NCBI RefSeq assembly: GCF_003201475.1
Contig: NZ_QJJK01000002.1
Coordinates: 248,001-312,000 of the forward strand
Reading direction: 5' to 3'
Origin: Chelatococcus asaccharovorans
GTDB lineage: Bacteria > Pseudomonadota > Alphaproteobacteria > Rhizobiales > Beijerinckiaceae
DNA: 64,000 bases
The notes beneath the pieces are model-generated. The model made no database searches. It worked only from the letters and a program-made list of their open reading frames with translations, and was not told the DNA's origin. The stretch's first letter is position 1, and each line of letters begins with the position of its first letter. Positions 24,832 to 34,261 of the stretch are shown here, piece after piece. A program made the position numbers and the translations under genes.

Positions 24832-25779
24832 ATGCGCCGGATCAAGCTGCGCCACCTCGATACCCTCGCGGCCTTCATGAAGACGGGCTCGGTCACGGAA
24901 GCCGCACAGGTCCTCCACACGACCCAGCCGAACGCCAGTAAATCATTGAAGCAGCTTGAGGATTTCGCGGGCGTGCGGCTGTTCGAGCGCCGGGCCGGGC
25001 GGCTGCGCCCGACGCCGGAGGCCGAGCTCCTCTTCACCCACGCCGCCCGGCTGATGGACGAGCTGACGGTTTTCGAGAATCTGTCCCTCGACCTGACGAC
25101 GATGGCGCAGGGTTACGTCAATATCGGCATCCTGTCGGCCTTCAGCACGGCGCTCATCCCGATGGCGATGGAGCGTTTCAACAGCCAGTATCCCGGCATC
25201 CAGGTGCAGGTCGACCTGCTCGATTCCGACAAGATTCACAGCTACGTGAGCCGCGGAAACTACGACTTCGGCCTCGTCCACCACCCCGAGCACGAATCGG
25301 ACCTGATGACCCAGACGCTGAAGACCGCGTCGATGGTGTGCATCATGCCCAACGCGCATGAGCTTTCCAAACACCGCATCATCCTGGCGAGCGATCTGGC
25401 CGGGCAGCCCTTCGTCACCTATCCGCGGTCCGTGCCCTTTGGTGCCGCGATCTTCCGCTCGCTGTCCAACGAAGGCGTGCGGCCCTCCAACTACCTGATA
25501 TCCAACCAGAGCCAGTTGATACGCCGGCTGGTGGAGCGCGGGCGGGGCGTGGCGCTGGTCGACCATTTTTCGGTCTGGGATGCCGGCGAATTCGACCACA
25601 TCGCCGTGCGCCAGTTCGAGCCGCGCATTCCCGTCTCGATCGGCATGATCATTCCGAAACGCCGACCGCTGTCACTCGCAGCCCAGACCTTCGTGAACGT
25701 GTTGAAGGACGTGCTCACCCCCGAGGCCCTTTCGCCGCCCGGCACACCGAAGTCTGCCGAAGTCGGCGATGGACTATGA
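24832..25779 (+). CDS. LysR family transcriptional regulator of the Amadori/hydantoinase operon
   Basis: About 315 residues. Winged helix at 1-60 (LRHLDTLAAFMKTGSVTEAA then TTQPNASKSLKQLEDFAGVR), with the effector domain following (GYVNIGILSAFSTALIPMAM; QSQLIRRLVERGRGVALVDH). It resembles the opine regulators OccR/NocR in layout. Earlier in-frame ATGs exist at 24808, 24811 and 24814, but GGAGG at 24816-24820 is well spaced for the ATG at 24832, and the 24794-24810 palindrome would otherwise lie in the coding sequence. It is divergent from hyuA and is the likely activator of the operon down to the binding protein gene. Confidence 0.9.
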   Translation: MRRIKLRHLDTLAAFMKTGSVTEAAQVLHTTQPNASKSLKQLEDFAGVRLFERRAGRLRPTPEAELLFTHAARLMDELTVFENLSLDLTTMAQGYVNIGILSAFSTALIPMAMERFNSQYPGIQVQVDLLDSDKIHSYVSRGNYDFGLVHHPEHESDLMTQTLKTASMVCIMPNAHELSKHRIILASDLAGQPFVTYPRSVPFGAAIFRSLSNEGVRPSNYLISNQSQLIRRLVERGRGVALVDHFSVWDAGEFDHIAVRQFEPRIPVSIGMIIPKRRPLSLAAQTFVNVLKDVLTPEALSPPGTPKSAEVGDGL

Positions 25780-25794
25780 TACGGGCATACATTT

Positions 25795-25915
25795 AACGAC
25801 AAATAAAATAATGCGTAAATATTAATATACTCATCCAATTTCCAGTTCTATTATTATAGTTAAGCGAATAAAATAAAATCTATATTCATTTCTTGCAAAA
25901 AAATAATCTTGAAAT
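25795..25915. other. AT-rich intergenic island between LysR and acxR
   Basis: About 120 bp of strongly AT-rich sequence (many AATAA and TATTA runs) in an otherwise very GC-rich window. The 443-bp gap 25780-26222 shows no credible gene. It may hold the acxR promoter, IHF or H-NS-like protein sites; no clear -24/-12 element is seen. Confidence 0.55.
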
Positions 25916-26222
25916 AGGCATCTCCGGCGCGCGGCTGGGCCCGCCGCCTGCCGACCCCGGCTGCCCCGGCCGGACGGCCAGCTTGCAGGATGCCTATGCG
26001 CTGTGCATAGTCTGCCCCAAGCGGGCCGGAGAAGCCCACGGACAAAGGACATGCAAAGGGGACATGCAAGCGGCGTCGACCGACCCGGAAACAGCGTTCC
26101 GCCATGGCTGCTCCGGCATCCAGGCCTGGCTTGTAAGCTGGTTCCGAGCCCGGTGATGCGGCCTGCCTGCCATCGTCGTCCTTAGCAGCGCTTAAGCCGT
26201 TGTCGGTCATCGGGAGGGACGC

Positions 26223-28160
26223 ATGAACAGACAGCGCGAAATGCGTCACGCGTGGGAGGCGTTCCTCGGCAAGGGGGAAGCCCCTCCCGGGCTCCCTTCT
26301 GCCCTTGTCGCATCCTGGATGCGCTCACGCGCGCTGGGCGTCAGCACGTCGCGTCGCGAGGCTCCCATCTCCACCGAGCCGGAAATCTACCGGCGACGGT
26401 CTATCAGCAAAGCCCTCCTGTCGGCCGCACGCCCCGCGCTGAACCGCTCCGGCCTGTTTCTCGCCGAAGCATCGTCGATGATGATCCTGACCGATGCCAG
26501 CGGCTTCATCGTCGAGACCGCGGGCGACCCGCGTATCGTGGACAATGGCCGCCGCAACCATCTCGAGACCGGCGGGCGCTGGGACGAGGCGGTCATCGGC
26601 ACCAATGCCATCGGCACGGCCCTCGTCGACGGGAAGCCGACCGAGATCCGCGGAGCCGCCCATTTCTGCGAGGATGTCCAGCGCTGGACATGCGCCGCCA
26701 CGCCCGTCCGCCATCCCCTGGATGGCGAGATCCTCGGCGTTGTCGATATCTCCGGGCCGGTTGCGCATTTCAATCCGCAGAGCCTGGCGCTCGCCATGTC
26801 CATCGGCCAGGAGATCGAGGCAACCCTTGGGCAGGCAGCCCGCACCGAGCATGAGCTCCTCCTGCGCGGCTTCGTCTCCAAACGGTCGATCTGGTTGAGC
26901 GAGGACATCCTCGTCATCGACAAGCGCGGTTTCGTCGTCCACGCCGCCGAAGGCGCCCGCCGGCGGCTGGATGCAGACCCGGACGGCCTCAAGCGCGAGT
27001 TGCGGCAAATCATCGGTTCGACCGCGCGGGACGACTGGGAGGAGAATTGCCGCCGGCGCTTTCCCAATGCCAGCGTGGAGATCGTGCAGAACGAGGGCGA
27101 CGCGATCGGCTGCCTCATCGTCCTGCATCGCCCGCGCGGCCGGCCTGCCGCACCGCAGCCGAAGGAGACCGTCGAGCCTGGCCTGGGCTTCGACAGCATC
27201 CTTGGTGGAAGCACGGCCATCGCGGAAGCGCGGACGCGGGCCCGCAAGCTTGGCGCCAACAGCCTGCCGATCCTGATCGAGGGCGAGACCGGCGTCGGCA
27301 AGGAGCTGTTCGCCCGCGCGATCAAGAGCGCCGGGCCCGCCGCTGACGGCCCCTTCGTGCCGCTCAATTGCGGTGGCATGCCACGGGATCTGATCGCCAG
27401 CGAGCTGTTCGGCTATGCCAAGGGCGCCTTCACCGGCGCCGATGCCAACGGCCGGGCCGGCCGGATCGAGCAGGCCGACGGCGGCGTACTCTGCCTCGAC
27501 GAGATCGGCGAGATGCCGCTCGATCTGCAATCCTATCTGCTGCGCGTGCTGGAGGACGGGATCGTCTATCGTATCGGCGAAGCCGTGGGACGGCGTGTCG
27601 ATATCCGCATCCTGTCCATGACCAATCGCGACCTCGGCGCGGAGGTAGAGGCCGGGCGCTTCCGGCGTGACCTCTATTACCGCATCGCAGCCGCACGGCT
27701 GCGCATTCCGCCGCTGCGCGAGCGGCGGGAGGATATAGCCACGCTCGCGCTCAGCTTCGCAGCGAAGGCGGCGGGACGGCTCGGCAGGCCAGCGCCGGAC
27801 TTCGCGCCCGCGCTGCTCGAACGCCTCACCGCCCATGATTGGCCGGGCAATGCCCGCGAACTGCGCAACGTCGTCGACGCCATGGTCGCCTTGGCCGAGA
27901 CCGATCGGCTCGAATGCGCCGACCTGCCGCCGGAGCTTGCGCTGGGTCCCGCGCCTGGCACGCAGTCTACCCCGCGGGCGGCAGCGCCGCGTCCCGCCGC
28001 GAAGGCCGATCTGCGCGCGGCCGAGCGCGCCGCCATCCTTGCCCAGGTCGAGGCTTGCGGCGGCAATCTGACCGAAGCTGCGAAACGCCTCGGCATCGCG
28101 CGGTCAACCCTCTATCTCAAGCTCGCCGAATATCGGGCCGCGCCGTCGTCCGAACGATGA
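26223..28160 (+). CDS. acxR: Sigma-54-dependent activator of acetone carboxylase (AcxR)
   Basis: 645-residue enhancer-binding protein. It has an N-terminal GAF-like sensor region (about 60-220), then an AAA+ domain from about 325 with Walker [11 protein letters not shown] near 353-360, the sigma-54 contact loop GAFTGA at 401-406, and Walker [14 protein letters not shown] Fis-type HTH ends the protein ([20 protein letters not shown]). The start follows GGGAGGGAC. It lies directly upstream of acxABC, as acxR does in Xanthobacter, and the intergenic region has a sigma-54 promoter and two dyads, so it should sense acetone (or a related ketone or secondary alcohol) and activate acxA. Confidence 0.9.
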   Translation: MNRQREMRHAWEAFLGKGEAPPGLPSALVASWMRSRALGVSTSRREAPISTEPEIYRRRSISKALLSAARPALNRSGLFLAEASSMMILTDASGFIVETAGDPRIVDNGRRNHLETGGRWDEAVIGTNAIGTALVDGKPTEIRGAAHFCEDVQRWTCAATPVRHPLDGEILGVVDISGPVAHFNPQSLALAMSIGQEIEATLGQAARTEHELLLRGFVSKRSIWLSEDILVIDKRGFVVHAAEGARRRLDADPDGLKRELRQIIGSTARDDWEENCRRRFPNASVEIVQNEGDAIGCLIVLHRPRGRPAAPQPKETVEPGLGFDSILGGSTAIAEARTRARKLGANSLPILIEGETGVGKELFARAIKSAGPAADGPFVPLNCGGMPRDLIASELFGYAKGAFTGADANGRAGRIEQADGGVLCLDEIGEMPLDLQSYLLRVLEDGIVYRIGEAVGRRVDIRILSMTNRDLGAEVEAGRFRRDLYYRIAAARLRIPPLRERREDIATLALSFAAKAAGRLGRPAPDFAPALLERLTAHDWPGNARELRNVVDAMVALAETDRLECADLPPELALGPAPGTQSTPRAAAPRPAAKADLRAAERAAILAQVEACGGNLTEAAKRLGIARSTLYLKLAEYRAAPSSER

Positions 28161-28165
28161 CGCGA

Positions 28166-28213
28166 CGTCCGTCGATCGGACGGACCAGCCGTCCGGCGTC
28201 CGACGATCGGACG
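28166..28213. promoter_or_regulatory. Two AcxR upstream activator sites
   Basis: CGTCCG-N5-CGGACG occurs twice, at 28166-28182 (spacer TCGAT) and 28197-28213 (spacer ACGAT). Centres are 31 bp apart, about three helical turns, so both face the same side. They lie about 80-140 bp upstream of the -12 GC. Extra half-sites CGTCCG (28147-28152) and CGGACG (28219-28224) flank them. Confidence 0.75.
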
Positions 28214-28290
28214 GTGTGCGGACGCGAATAGCGACCTTCGCACATGCGGCAAGCGACTGGAAAATTTGAAGCCGCCACCCAGCGAGGGTG

Positions 28291-28307
28291 TTGGCACGCT
28301 CCCTGCC
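28291..28307 (+). promoter_or_regulatory. Sigma-54 promoter of acxABC
   Basis: TTGGCACGCTCCCTGCC matches TGGCACG-N4-TTGC closely, with GG at 28293-28294 and GC at 28305-28306 exactly 10 bases apart. The start site is expected near 28318, about 40 bases before the acxA GTG. Confidence 0.85.
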
Positions 28308-28358
28308 CTCCTTTTGATACCGGCTCGTCAGAGGCCGACCTCACAAAGGAGGACGCTC

Positions 28359-30512
28359 GTGAACATCCATACGCCCACCGAAAGAAGCGTGCAGGTGCTC
28401 GGCATCGATGCCGGCGGCACCATGACCGATACCTTTTTTGTCGATTCCGACGGTGATTTCGTCGTCGGCAAGGCCCAGAGCACCCCGCAGAACGAGGCGC
28501 TCGGCCTGATCGCCTCCAGCGAGGACGGCCTCGGAGCCTGGGGCCTGTCGCTCGATGCAGCGCTGAAGCAGCTCCAGACCGGCGTCTATTCCGGCACCGC
28601 GATGCTCAATCGTGTGGTCCAGCGCAAGGGATTGCGGTGCGGCCTCATCGTCAATCGCGGCATGGAGGATTTCCACCGCATGGGCCGGGCGATCCAGGCC
28701 TATCTCGGCTACGCCTATGAAGACCGCATCCACCTCAACACCCATCGCTATGATCCGCCGCTGGTGCCGCGCAACCTGACGCGCGGCGTCATCGAGCGTG
28801 TCGACATGTCGGGGACGGTCGTCATCCCCCTGCGGGAGGAGACCGCGCGTGAAGCGGCGCGCGAACTGATTGCGGCCGATGTCGAAGGCATCGTCATCAG
28901 CCTGCTGCATTCCTACAAGAACCCCGATCACGAACGCCGGGTGCGCGATATCGTGACGGAAGAAATCGCAGAAAGCGGCAAGTCGATCCCGGTCTTCGCC
29001 TCCGCGGATTACTATCCCGTGCGCAAGGAAACGCATCGCACGAACACGACTATTCTCGAGGGTTATGCGGCCGAGCCATCACGCCAGACGCTGAAGAAGA
29101 TCTCCGACGCCTTCAAGGAGCATGGCACGAAGTTCGACTTCCGGGTGATGGCGACGCACGGCGGCACGATCTCCTGGAAAGCCAAGGAGCTCGCCCGCAC
29201 CATCGTCTCCGGGCCGATCGGCGGCGTCATCGGCGCCAAATATCTCGGCGAGGTGCTGGGCTACAACAACATCGCCTGTTCCGACATCGGCGGCACATCC
29301 TTCGACGTGGCCCTGATCACCCAGGGCGAACTGACGATCAAGAACGATCCGGACATGGCGCGGCTCGTCTTGTCGCTGCCTCTCGTCGCCATGGACTCGG
29401 TCGGTGCCGGCGCCGGATCCTTCATCCGGCTCGATCCCTATACCAAGGCGATCAAGCTCGGCCCGGACTCGGCCGGTTACCGGGTCGGCGTCTGCTGGAA
29501 GGAAAGCGGCATCGAAACGGTGACGATCTCCGACTGCCACATGGTGCTCGGCTATCTCAACCCGGACAACTTCCTCGGTGGCGCGGTGAAGCTCGACCGG
29601 CAGCGCTCGGTTGATGCCATCAAGGTACAACTCGCCGATCCGCTCGGTCTCTCCGTCGAAGATGCGGCGGCCGGCGTCATCGAACTGCTCGATTCCGACC
29701 TGCGCGACTACCTGCGCTCGATGATCTCCGGCAAAGGTTACTCGCCCCAGAGCTTCGTGTGCTTCTCCTATGGCGGGGCCGGACCCGTCCACACCTATGG
29801 CTATACGGAAGGGCTCGGTTTCGAGGACGTCATCGTCCCGGCCTGGGCGGCCGGCTTCTCGGCCTTCGGCTGCGCTGCGGCTGATTTCGAGTATCGCTAC
29901 GACAAGTCGCTCGACATCAACCTCGCGCCGGATGCGCCAGCCGCGCAACGCGAAGCTGCAGCAAAGACATTGCAAGCCGCATGGGAGGAATTGACCAGGA
30001 ACGTGCTCGAGGAATTCAAGCTCAACGGCTACGAACCTGAGCAGGTGACACTGACTCCCGGCTACCGCATGCAGTATCGCGGCCAGCTCAACGACCTCGA
30101 GATCGAATCGCCGCTCGGCAATGCCGGCACGGCCGATGATTGGGAGCAACTCCAGGACGCGTTCAACGCCACCTATGGCCGCGTCTATGCCGCCTCGGCG
30201 CGCTCGCCCGAACTCGGCTATTCCGTGACTGGCGCCATCATGCGCGGCGCGGTGCCGATCCCCAAGCCGAAGATCCCGAAGGAGCCGCTCGAAGGCGAGA
30301 CCCCGCCCGAGGACGCAAAAACCGGCACACGCAAGTTCTACCGCAAGAAGCGCTGGGTCGATGCACAGCTCTACCGCATGGAGGCCCTGCGCCCGGGCAA
30401 CCGTGTCACCGGTCCCGCAATCATCGAATCCGACGCCACCACCTTCGTCGTTCCCGACGGCTTCGAGACCTTCCTGGACGGACATCGCCTCTTCCACCTG
30501 AGGGAAGTCTGA
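28359..30512 (+). CDS. acxA: Acetone carboxylase beta subunit
   Basis: HyuA-family subunit of the alpha2-beta2-gamma2 acetone carboxylase, which binds ATP and phosphorylates acetone/bicarbonate on the way to acetoacetate. From the GTG at 28359 it has 717 residues (about 78 kDa, the size known for this subunit). The phosphate loop is LGIDAGGTMTDTFFVDSDG at 14-32; the second ASKHA motif is CSDIGGTSFDVALITQGE; the C-terminal part ends EAL-rich with RPGNRVTGPAIIESDATTF. AAGGAGG lies 6 bases before the GTG, which decides the start although the frame is open to 28266. It follows the sigma-54 promoter and is first in the operon acxABC. Confidence 0.93.
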   Translation: MNIHTPTERSVQVLGIDAGGTMTDTFFVDSDGDFVVGKAQSTPQNEALGLIASSEDGLGAWGLSLDAALKQLQTGVYSGTAMLNRVVQRKGLRCGLIVNRGMEDFHRMGRAIQAYLGYAYEDRIHLNTHRYDPPLVPRNLTRGVIERVDMSGTVVIPLREETAREAARELIAADVEGIVISLLHSYKNPDHERRVRDIVTEEIAESGKSIPVFASADYYPVRKETHRTNTTILEGYAAEPSRQTLKKISDAFKEHGTKFDFRVMATHGGTISWKAKELARTIVSGPIGGVIGAKYLGEVLGYNNIACSDIGGTSFDVALITQGELTIKNDPDMARLVLSLPLVAMDSVGAGAGSFIRLDPYTKAIKLGPDSAGYRVGVCWKESGIETVTISDCHMVLGYLNPDNFLGGAVKLDRQRSVDAIKVQLADPLGLSVEDAAAGVIELLDSDLRDYLRSMISGKGYSPQSFVCFSYGGAGPVHTYGYTEGLGFEDVIVPAWAAGFSAFGCAAADFEYRYDKSLDINLAPDAPAAQREAAAKTLQAAWEELTRNVLEEFKLNGYEPEQVTLTPGYRMQYRGQLNDLEIESPLGNAGTADDWEQLQDAFNATYGRVYAASARSPELGYSVTGAIMRGAVPIPKPKIPKEPLEGETPPEDAKTGTRKFYRKKRWVDAQLYRMEALRPGNRVTGPAIIESDATTFVVPDGFETFLDGHRLFHLREV

Positions 30513-30550
30513 CCGGTCCCAGAACGCGCAAAATCCGAAGGAATACGATC

Positions 30551-32881
30551 ATGAACGTCAATGTTCGAGAGAAAGACCTCGCCTCGACGACGCGCGGCAT
30601 CGTGCGCGGCGGTGAGACGCTCAAGGAGCACCGCGACCGCCTGATGGAGGCGACCAAGCGGACGAAGCACTACGCAGGCCTGGAGACGATGGAGCTGCGC
30701 GACAGCCAGCCCATCCTCTACAACAAGCTGTTCTCGCGTCTGCGCGCCGGCGTCGTCGACGCCCGCGAAACCGCCAAGAAGATCGCGGCTTCCCCGATCG
30801 TCGAGCAGGAAGGCGAACTCTGCTTCACCCTCTATAACGCGGCGGGCGACAGCATCCTGACCTCGACCGGCATCATCATCCATGTCGGGACCATGGGGGC
30901 CGCGATCAAATACATGATCGAAAACGGCTGGGAAAGTAACCCCGGCGTCAGGGACAAGGATATCTTCTGCAACAACGACTCCCTGATCGGAAACGTTCAT
31001 CCTTGCGATATCCATACCATCGTCCCGATCTTCTGGGAGGGCGAATTGATCGGCTGGGTCGGCGGCGTCACCCACGTCATCGACACCGGCGCCGTCGGGC
31101 CTGGCTCGATGGCGACGGGGCAGGTGCAGCGCTTCGGCGACGGCTACTCCATCACCTGCCGCAAGGTGGGCGAGAACGACACGCTGTTCCGCGACTGGCT
31201 GCACGAGAGCCAGCGCATGGTGCGCACCACGCGCTACTGGATGCTCGACGAACGCACCCGCATCGCCGGCTGTCACATGATCCGCAAACTGGTCGAGGAG
31301 GTGATTTCCGAGGAGGGCATCGACGCCTATTGGAAATTCGCCTACGAGGCCGTCGAGCATGGCCGGCTCGGATTGCAGAACCGCATCAAGGCGATGACCA
31401 TCCCCGGCACCTACCGGCAGGTCGGCTTCGTCGACGTGCCCTATGCGCATGAGGACGTGCGGGTTCCCTCCGATTTCGCAAAGCTCGACACGATCATGCA
31501 TGCGCCGTCCGAGATCACCATTCGGGGCGATGGCACATGGCGCCTCGATTTCGAGGGGGCGAGCCGCTGGGGCTGGCATACCTACAATGCCCATCAGGTC
31601 TCGTTCACCTCGGGCATCTGGGTGATGATGACCCAGACGCTAATCCCCTCCGAGATGATCAACGACGGCGCGGCCTATGGCACCGAGTTCCGCCTGCCGA
31701 AAGGCACCTGGATGAACCCGGACGACCGGCGCGTCGCCTTCTCCTATTCCTGGCACTTCCTGGTCTCGGCCTGGACGGCGCTGTGGCGGGGATTGTCGCG
31801 CTCCTATTTCGGGCGCGGTTATCTCGAGGAGGTCAATGCCGGCAACGCCAATACGTCGAACTGGCTGCAGGGCGGCGGCTTCAACCAGTATGACGAGATC
31901 CACGCCGTGAACTCGTTCGAATGCGCCGCCAACGGCACCGGGGCGACCGCCGTCAGCGACGGCCTCAGCCACGCCGCCGCGATCTGGAACCCGGAAGGCG
32001 ACATGGGCGACATGGAGATCTGGGAGCTGGCCGAGCCGCTCGTCTATCTCGGCCGCCAGATCAAGGCGTCTTCCGGCGGCGCCGGCAAATATCGCGGCGG
32101 CTGCGGCTTCGAGAGCCTGCGTCTGGTCTGGAATGCCAAGGACTGGACCATGTTCTTCATGGGCAACGGTCACATCTCCTCCGACTGGGGACTGATGGGC
32201 GGCTATCCCGCGGCGTCCGGCTATCGCTTCGCCGCGCATAACACGGGGCTGAAAGACCTGATCGCTGAGGGCAAGCCCATCCCGCTCGGCGGCGACACCG
32301 ATCCCGAGCATCCGGTCTGGGACGGGCTCCTGAAGGATGCCCTCATCAAACGCGACAAACAGGCCATCACCACCGAGGAAATGTTTGCCGACTATGATCT
32401 CTACCTCAATTCCATGCGCGGCGGGCCGGGCTTCGGCGATCCGATCGACCGCGAGCCGCAATCGGTGGTCGACGATCTCAACGGTGGCTATCTGCTCGAG
32501 CGCTTCGCCTCCCAGGTCTACGGCGTGGTGGCGAAGAAGGGCGCCGACGGGGCCTTCGTGCTCGACACGGCGGCCACCGACAAGCGACGCAAGGCCATCC
32601 GCAAGGAGCGGATCGCCATGTCCGTGCCGACCGCGACATGGCTGAAGGGCGAGCGCGAGAAGATTGTCGCCAAACAAGCGGCGACCCAGGTCCAGCAGAT
32701 GTTCGCGGCGTCCTTCAAGCTCGGTCCGCGTTTCGAGAAGGATTTCCGGACGTTCTGGAACCTGCCCGCAAGCTGGAGCCTGACCGAGGAGGAGATCGGC
32801 ATCCCGCACTACGGCTCGCATTACTCCATGGACGTCTCCGAACTGCCCGACGTCAAGACGGTGCAATTCGTCGAGGAGTGA
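30551..32881 (+). CDS. acxB: Acetone carboxylase alpha subunit (manganese-containing)
   Basis: HyuB-family subunit of 776 residues from ATG 30551, behind AAGGA. This is the Mn site of acetone carboxylase, where enolate carboxylation takes place. The Mn ligands known from the Xanthobacter structure (His150, Asp153, His175) are at the same positions here: NVHPCDIHTIV gives H150 and D153, and GGVTHVIDTG gives H175. The long C-terminal domain (NAGNANTSNWLQGGGFNQYD etc.) is specific to acetone carboxylase and absent from hydantoinases. It lies 38 bp after acxA and 75 bp before acxC, with a hairpin in between. An upstream open extension to 30140 overlaps acxA and is rejected. Confidence 0.95.
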   Translation: MNVNVREKDLASTTRGIVRGGETLKEHRDRLMEATKRTKHYAGLETMELRDSQPILYNKLFSRLRAGVVDARETAKKIAASPIVEQEGELCFTLYNAAGDSILTSTGIIIHVGTMGAAIKYMIENGWESNPGVRDKDIFCNNDSLIGNVHPCDIHTIVPIFWEGELIGWVGGVTHVIDTGAVGPGSMATGQVQRFGDGYSITCRKVGENDTLFRDWLHESQRMVRTTRYWMLDERTRIAGCHMIRKLVEEVISEEGIDAYWKFAYEAVEHGRLGLQNRIKAMTIPGTYRQVGFVDVPYAHEDVRVPSDFAKLDTIMHAPSEITIRGDGTWRLDFEGASRWGWHTYNAHQVSFTSGIWVMMTQTLIPSEMINDGAAYGTEFRLPKGTWMNPDDRRVAFSYSWHFLVSAWTALWRGLSRSYFGRGYLEEVNAGNANTSNWLQGGGFNQYDEIHAVNSFECAANGTGATAVSDGLSHAAAIWNPEGDMGDMEIWELAEPLVYLGRQIKASSGGAGKYRGGCGFESLRLVWNAKDWTMFFMGNGHISSDWGLMGGYPAASGYRFAAHNTGLKDLIAEGKPIPLGGDTDPEHPVWDGLLKDALIKRDKQAITTEEMFADYDLYLNSMRGGPGFGDPIDREPQSVVDDLNGGYLLERFASQVYGVVAKKGADGAFVLDTAATDKRRKAIRKERIAMSVPTATWLKGEREKIVAKQAATQVQQMFAASFKLGPRFEKDFRTFWNLPASWSLTEEEIGIPHYGSHYSMDVSELPDVKTVQFVEE

Positions 32882-32888
32882 TGAAGGC

Positions 32889-32916
32889 GCCGGGCCGGCT
32901 TCACGCGCGGCCCGGC
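32889..32916 (+). other. Intercistronic hairpin between acxB and acxC
   Basis: GCCGGGCCG (32889-32897) and CGGCCCGGC (32908-32916), perfect 9-bp stem with a 10-nt loop, just after the acxB stop. It could stabilise the upstream mRNA or tune acxC output. Confidence 0.6.
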
Positions 32917-32956
32917 TTGCCCGCCCGTTCAACAATCAACATTTGAGGAAACAGCC

Positions 32957-33466
32957 ATGGCCTATACCCGCGCCAAGATCGCCGATCTCGTCGACGGCAA
33001 GATCGACCACGACACGCTCCACCAGATGCTCTCCACCCCGAAGGATCCGGAACGCTTCGCGACCTATATCGAGATCCTGCAGGACCGCGTGCCCTGGGAC
33101 GACCGCATCGTGCTGCCACTGGGGCCGAAGCTCTACATCGTCCAGCTCAAGACGTCGAAGCAATGGATGATCCGCTGCGAATGCGGCCATGACTTCTGCG
33201 GCTGGCGCGAGAACTGGAAGCTGCATGCGCGCATCCATGTTCGCGACACGCCGGAAAAGCTGGAACAGATCTATCCGCGGCTGATGGCGCCCACCTCGAC
33301 CTGGCAGGTGCTGCGCGAATACTACTGTCCGGAATGCGGAACGCTGCATGATGTGGAGGCGCCGACCCCCTGGTATCCGGTGATCCGTGACTTCGAGCCG
33401 GACATCGACACCTTCTACAAGGACTGGCTCGGCCTGCAAGTTCCCGAGCGCGCCGAGGCGGCTTAA
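32957..33466 (+). CDS. acxC: Acetone carboxylase gamma subunit
   Basis: 169-residue small subunit. It starts MAYTRAKIADLVDGKIDHD and carries two cysteine pairs suited to a structural zinc site: RCECGHDFCGW (C74, C76, C81) and YYCPECGTL (C124, C127). Length and sequence fit AcxC of about 19-20 kDa, found only with acetone carboxylase. GAGGAAA precedes the ATG at a good distance. Last gene of acxABC, followed by a terminator-like hairpin and the convergent MOSC gene. Confidence 0.94.
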   Translation: MAYTRAKIADLVDGKIDHDTLHQMLSTPKDPERFATYIEILQDRVPWDDRIVLPLGPKLYIVQLKTSKQWMIRCECGHDFCGWRENWKLHARIHVRDTPEKLEQIYPRLMAPTSTWQVLREYYCPECGTLHDVEAPTPWYPVIRDFEPDIDTFYKDWLGLQVPERAEAA

Positions 33467-33474
33467 GGCTATCG

Positions 33475-33503
33475 CGGGCGCGGTGAAGTCATCGCCGCGC
33501 CCG
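33475..33503. terminator. Terminator-like hairpin after acxC
   Basis: CGGGCGCGG (33475-33483) and CCGCGCCCG (33495-33503), perfect 9-bp stem, 8 bp after the acxC stop and before the convergent MOSC gene. No U tract. Confidence 0.55.
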
Positions 33504-33556
33504 GGGTGCTGCGCCCGCCGCATGGCGAGCACCATGCCTGAACGTGGCCCGCCGCA

Positions 33557-34261
33557 TTATTCCGTTCGGGCCGGCGCCGGCCCGAACAGGCGCGACGTCC
33601 AATCCTCCACCGCACGCGTCGCGAGACGGCGCTCGGCAAGCCGCTGCCAGCTCTCCGGCAAGCCCGGCAGATCGGCCATCGCCGTCAATTCGGCGTCGTC
33701 CAGCGGCGTGACATAGAGCAGCCGCCACAGCCGCCTGATCGTCCATTCCGGCCAGTGACGATCAAGCAGCACGAGGCTGTCGCCCGGTCCGACCTGTCCC
33801 GGCTCGATGACGCGATAGTACCAGCCCGTTCTGCCGCTCGCCTGCACACGCGACGCCATGTCGTCGACGCCGAAACGGATATTGAGCTTCCAGCAGGGCT
33901 GCCGCCCCTGGGAGACCTCGACCACGGCACCGCCCAGCCGGAAGACGTCCCCAACCGCCACCGCAGCCTCATCGAGGCCCGAGATCGAGAGGTTCTCGCC
34001 GAAGGCGCCGGGCCGGGCGAGCAGGGGCATGGGCCCGATCTCGCGGCGCCAAGCCTCATAATGCGCGAAGGGATAGTGGTGGACGGCCTTGTCCGGTCCG
34101 CCGTGATGCCGCCGGTCTCCCTGCGCGTCACCCTCGAAACCGCCAAATCCCAGTTGCAGCGGGGCGTCCACGGGGCGCTTGTCGATGCCGCTTGGGGTGT
34201 CGGTCTGCCCGAGCGGCCGAACAGGGCCGACAAGCAGATTGTCGAGGCGCAACTTCATCAT
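33557..34261 (-). CDS. MOSC domain protein (YiiM-like)
   Basis: 234 residues. The MOSC domain holds GDAQGDRRHHGGPDKAVHHY, FGENLSISGLDEAAVAVGDV and the conserved cysteine motif QGRQPCWKLNIRFG; a YiiM-type helical C-terminal domain follows (RRLWRLLYVTPLDDAELTAM). MOSC proteins handle molybdenum-cofactor sulfur or use the cofactor to reduce N-hydroxylated compounds. It lies beside the molybdenum hydroxylase genes on the opposite strand, divergent from the FAD subunit gene 441 bp away, which suits a supporting role, although YiiM-like genes also occur alone. Confidence 0.87.
   Translation of the reverse strand: MMKLRLDNLLVGPVRPLGQTDTPSGIDKRPVDAPLQLGFGGFEGDAQGDRRHHGGPDKAVHHYPFAHYEAWRREIGPMPLLARPGAFGENLSISGLDEAAVAVGDVFRLGGAVVEVSQGRQPCWKLNIRFGVDDMASRVQASGRTGWYYRVIEPGQVGPGDSLVLLDRHWPEWTIRRLWRLLYVTPLDDAELTAMADLPGLPESWQRLAERRLATRAVEDWTSRLFGPAPARTE

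Noticed and set aside
26128-26141. A possible sigma-54 promoter upstream of acxR
   Set aside because: GG is followed after 10 bases by GG, not GC, and the rest does not match TGGCACG-N4-TTGC.
25893-26156. An 87-codon ORF in the gap before acxR
   Set aside because: Composition is not coding-like, there is no ribosome site and no recognisable motif.
26325-27836. A 503-codon minus-strand frame opposite acxR
   Set aside because: Antisense shadow; acxR has GAFTGA, Walker motifs and Fis HTH in the plus frame.
28359-32881. Naming acxA and acxB as hydantoinase or 5-oxoprolinase
   Set aside because: The gamma subunit gene, the AcxR activator, subunit lengths and the Mn ligands identify acetone carboxylase.
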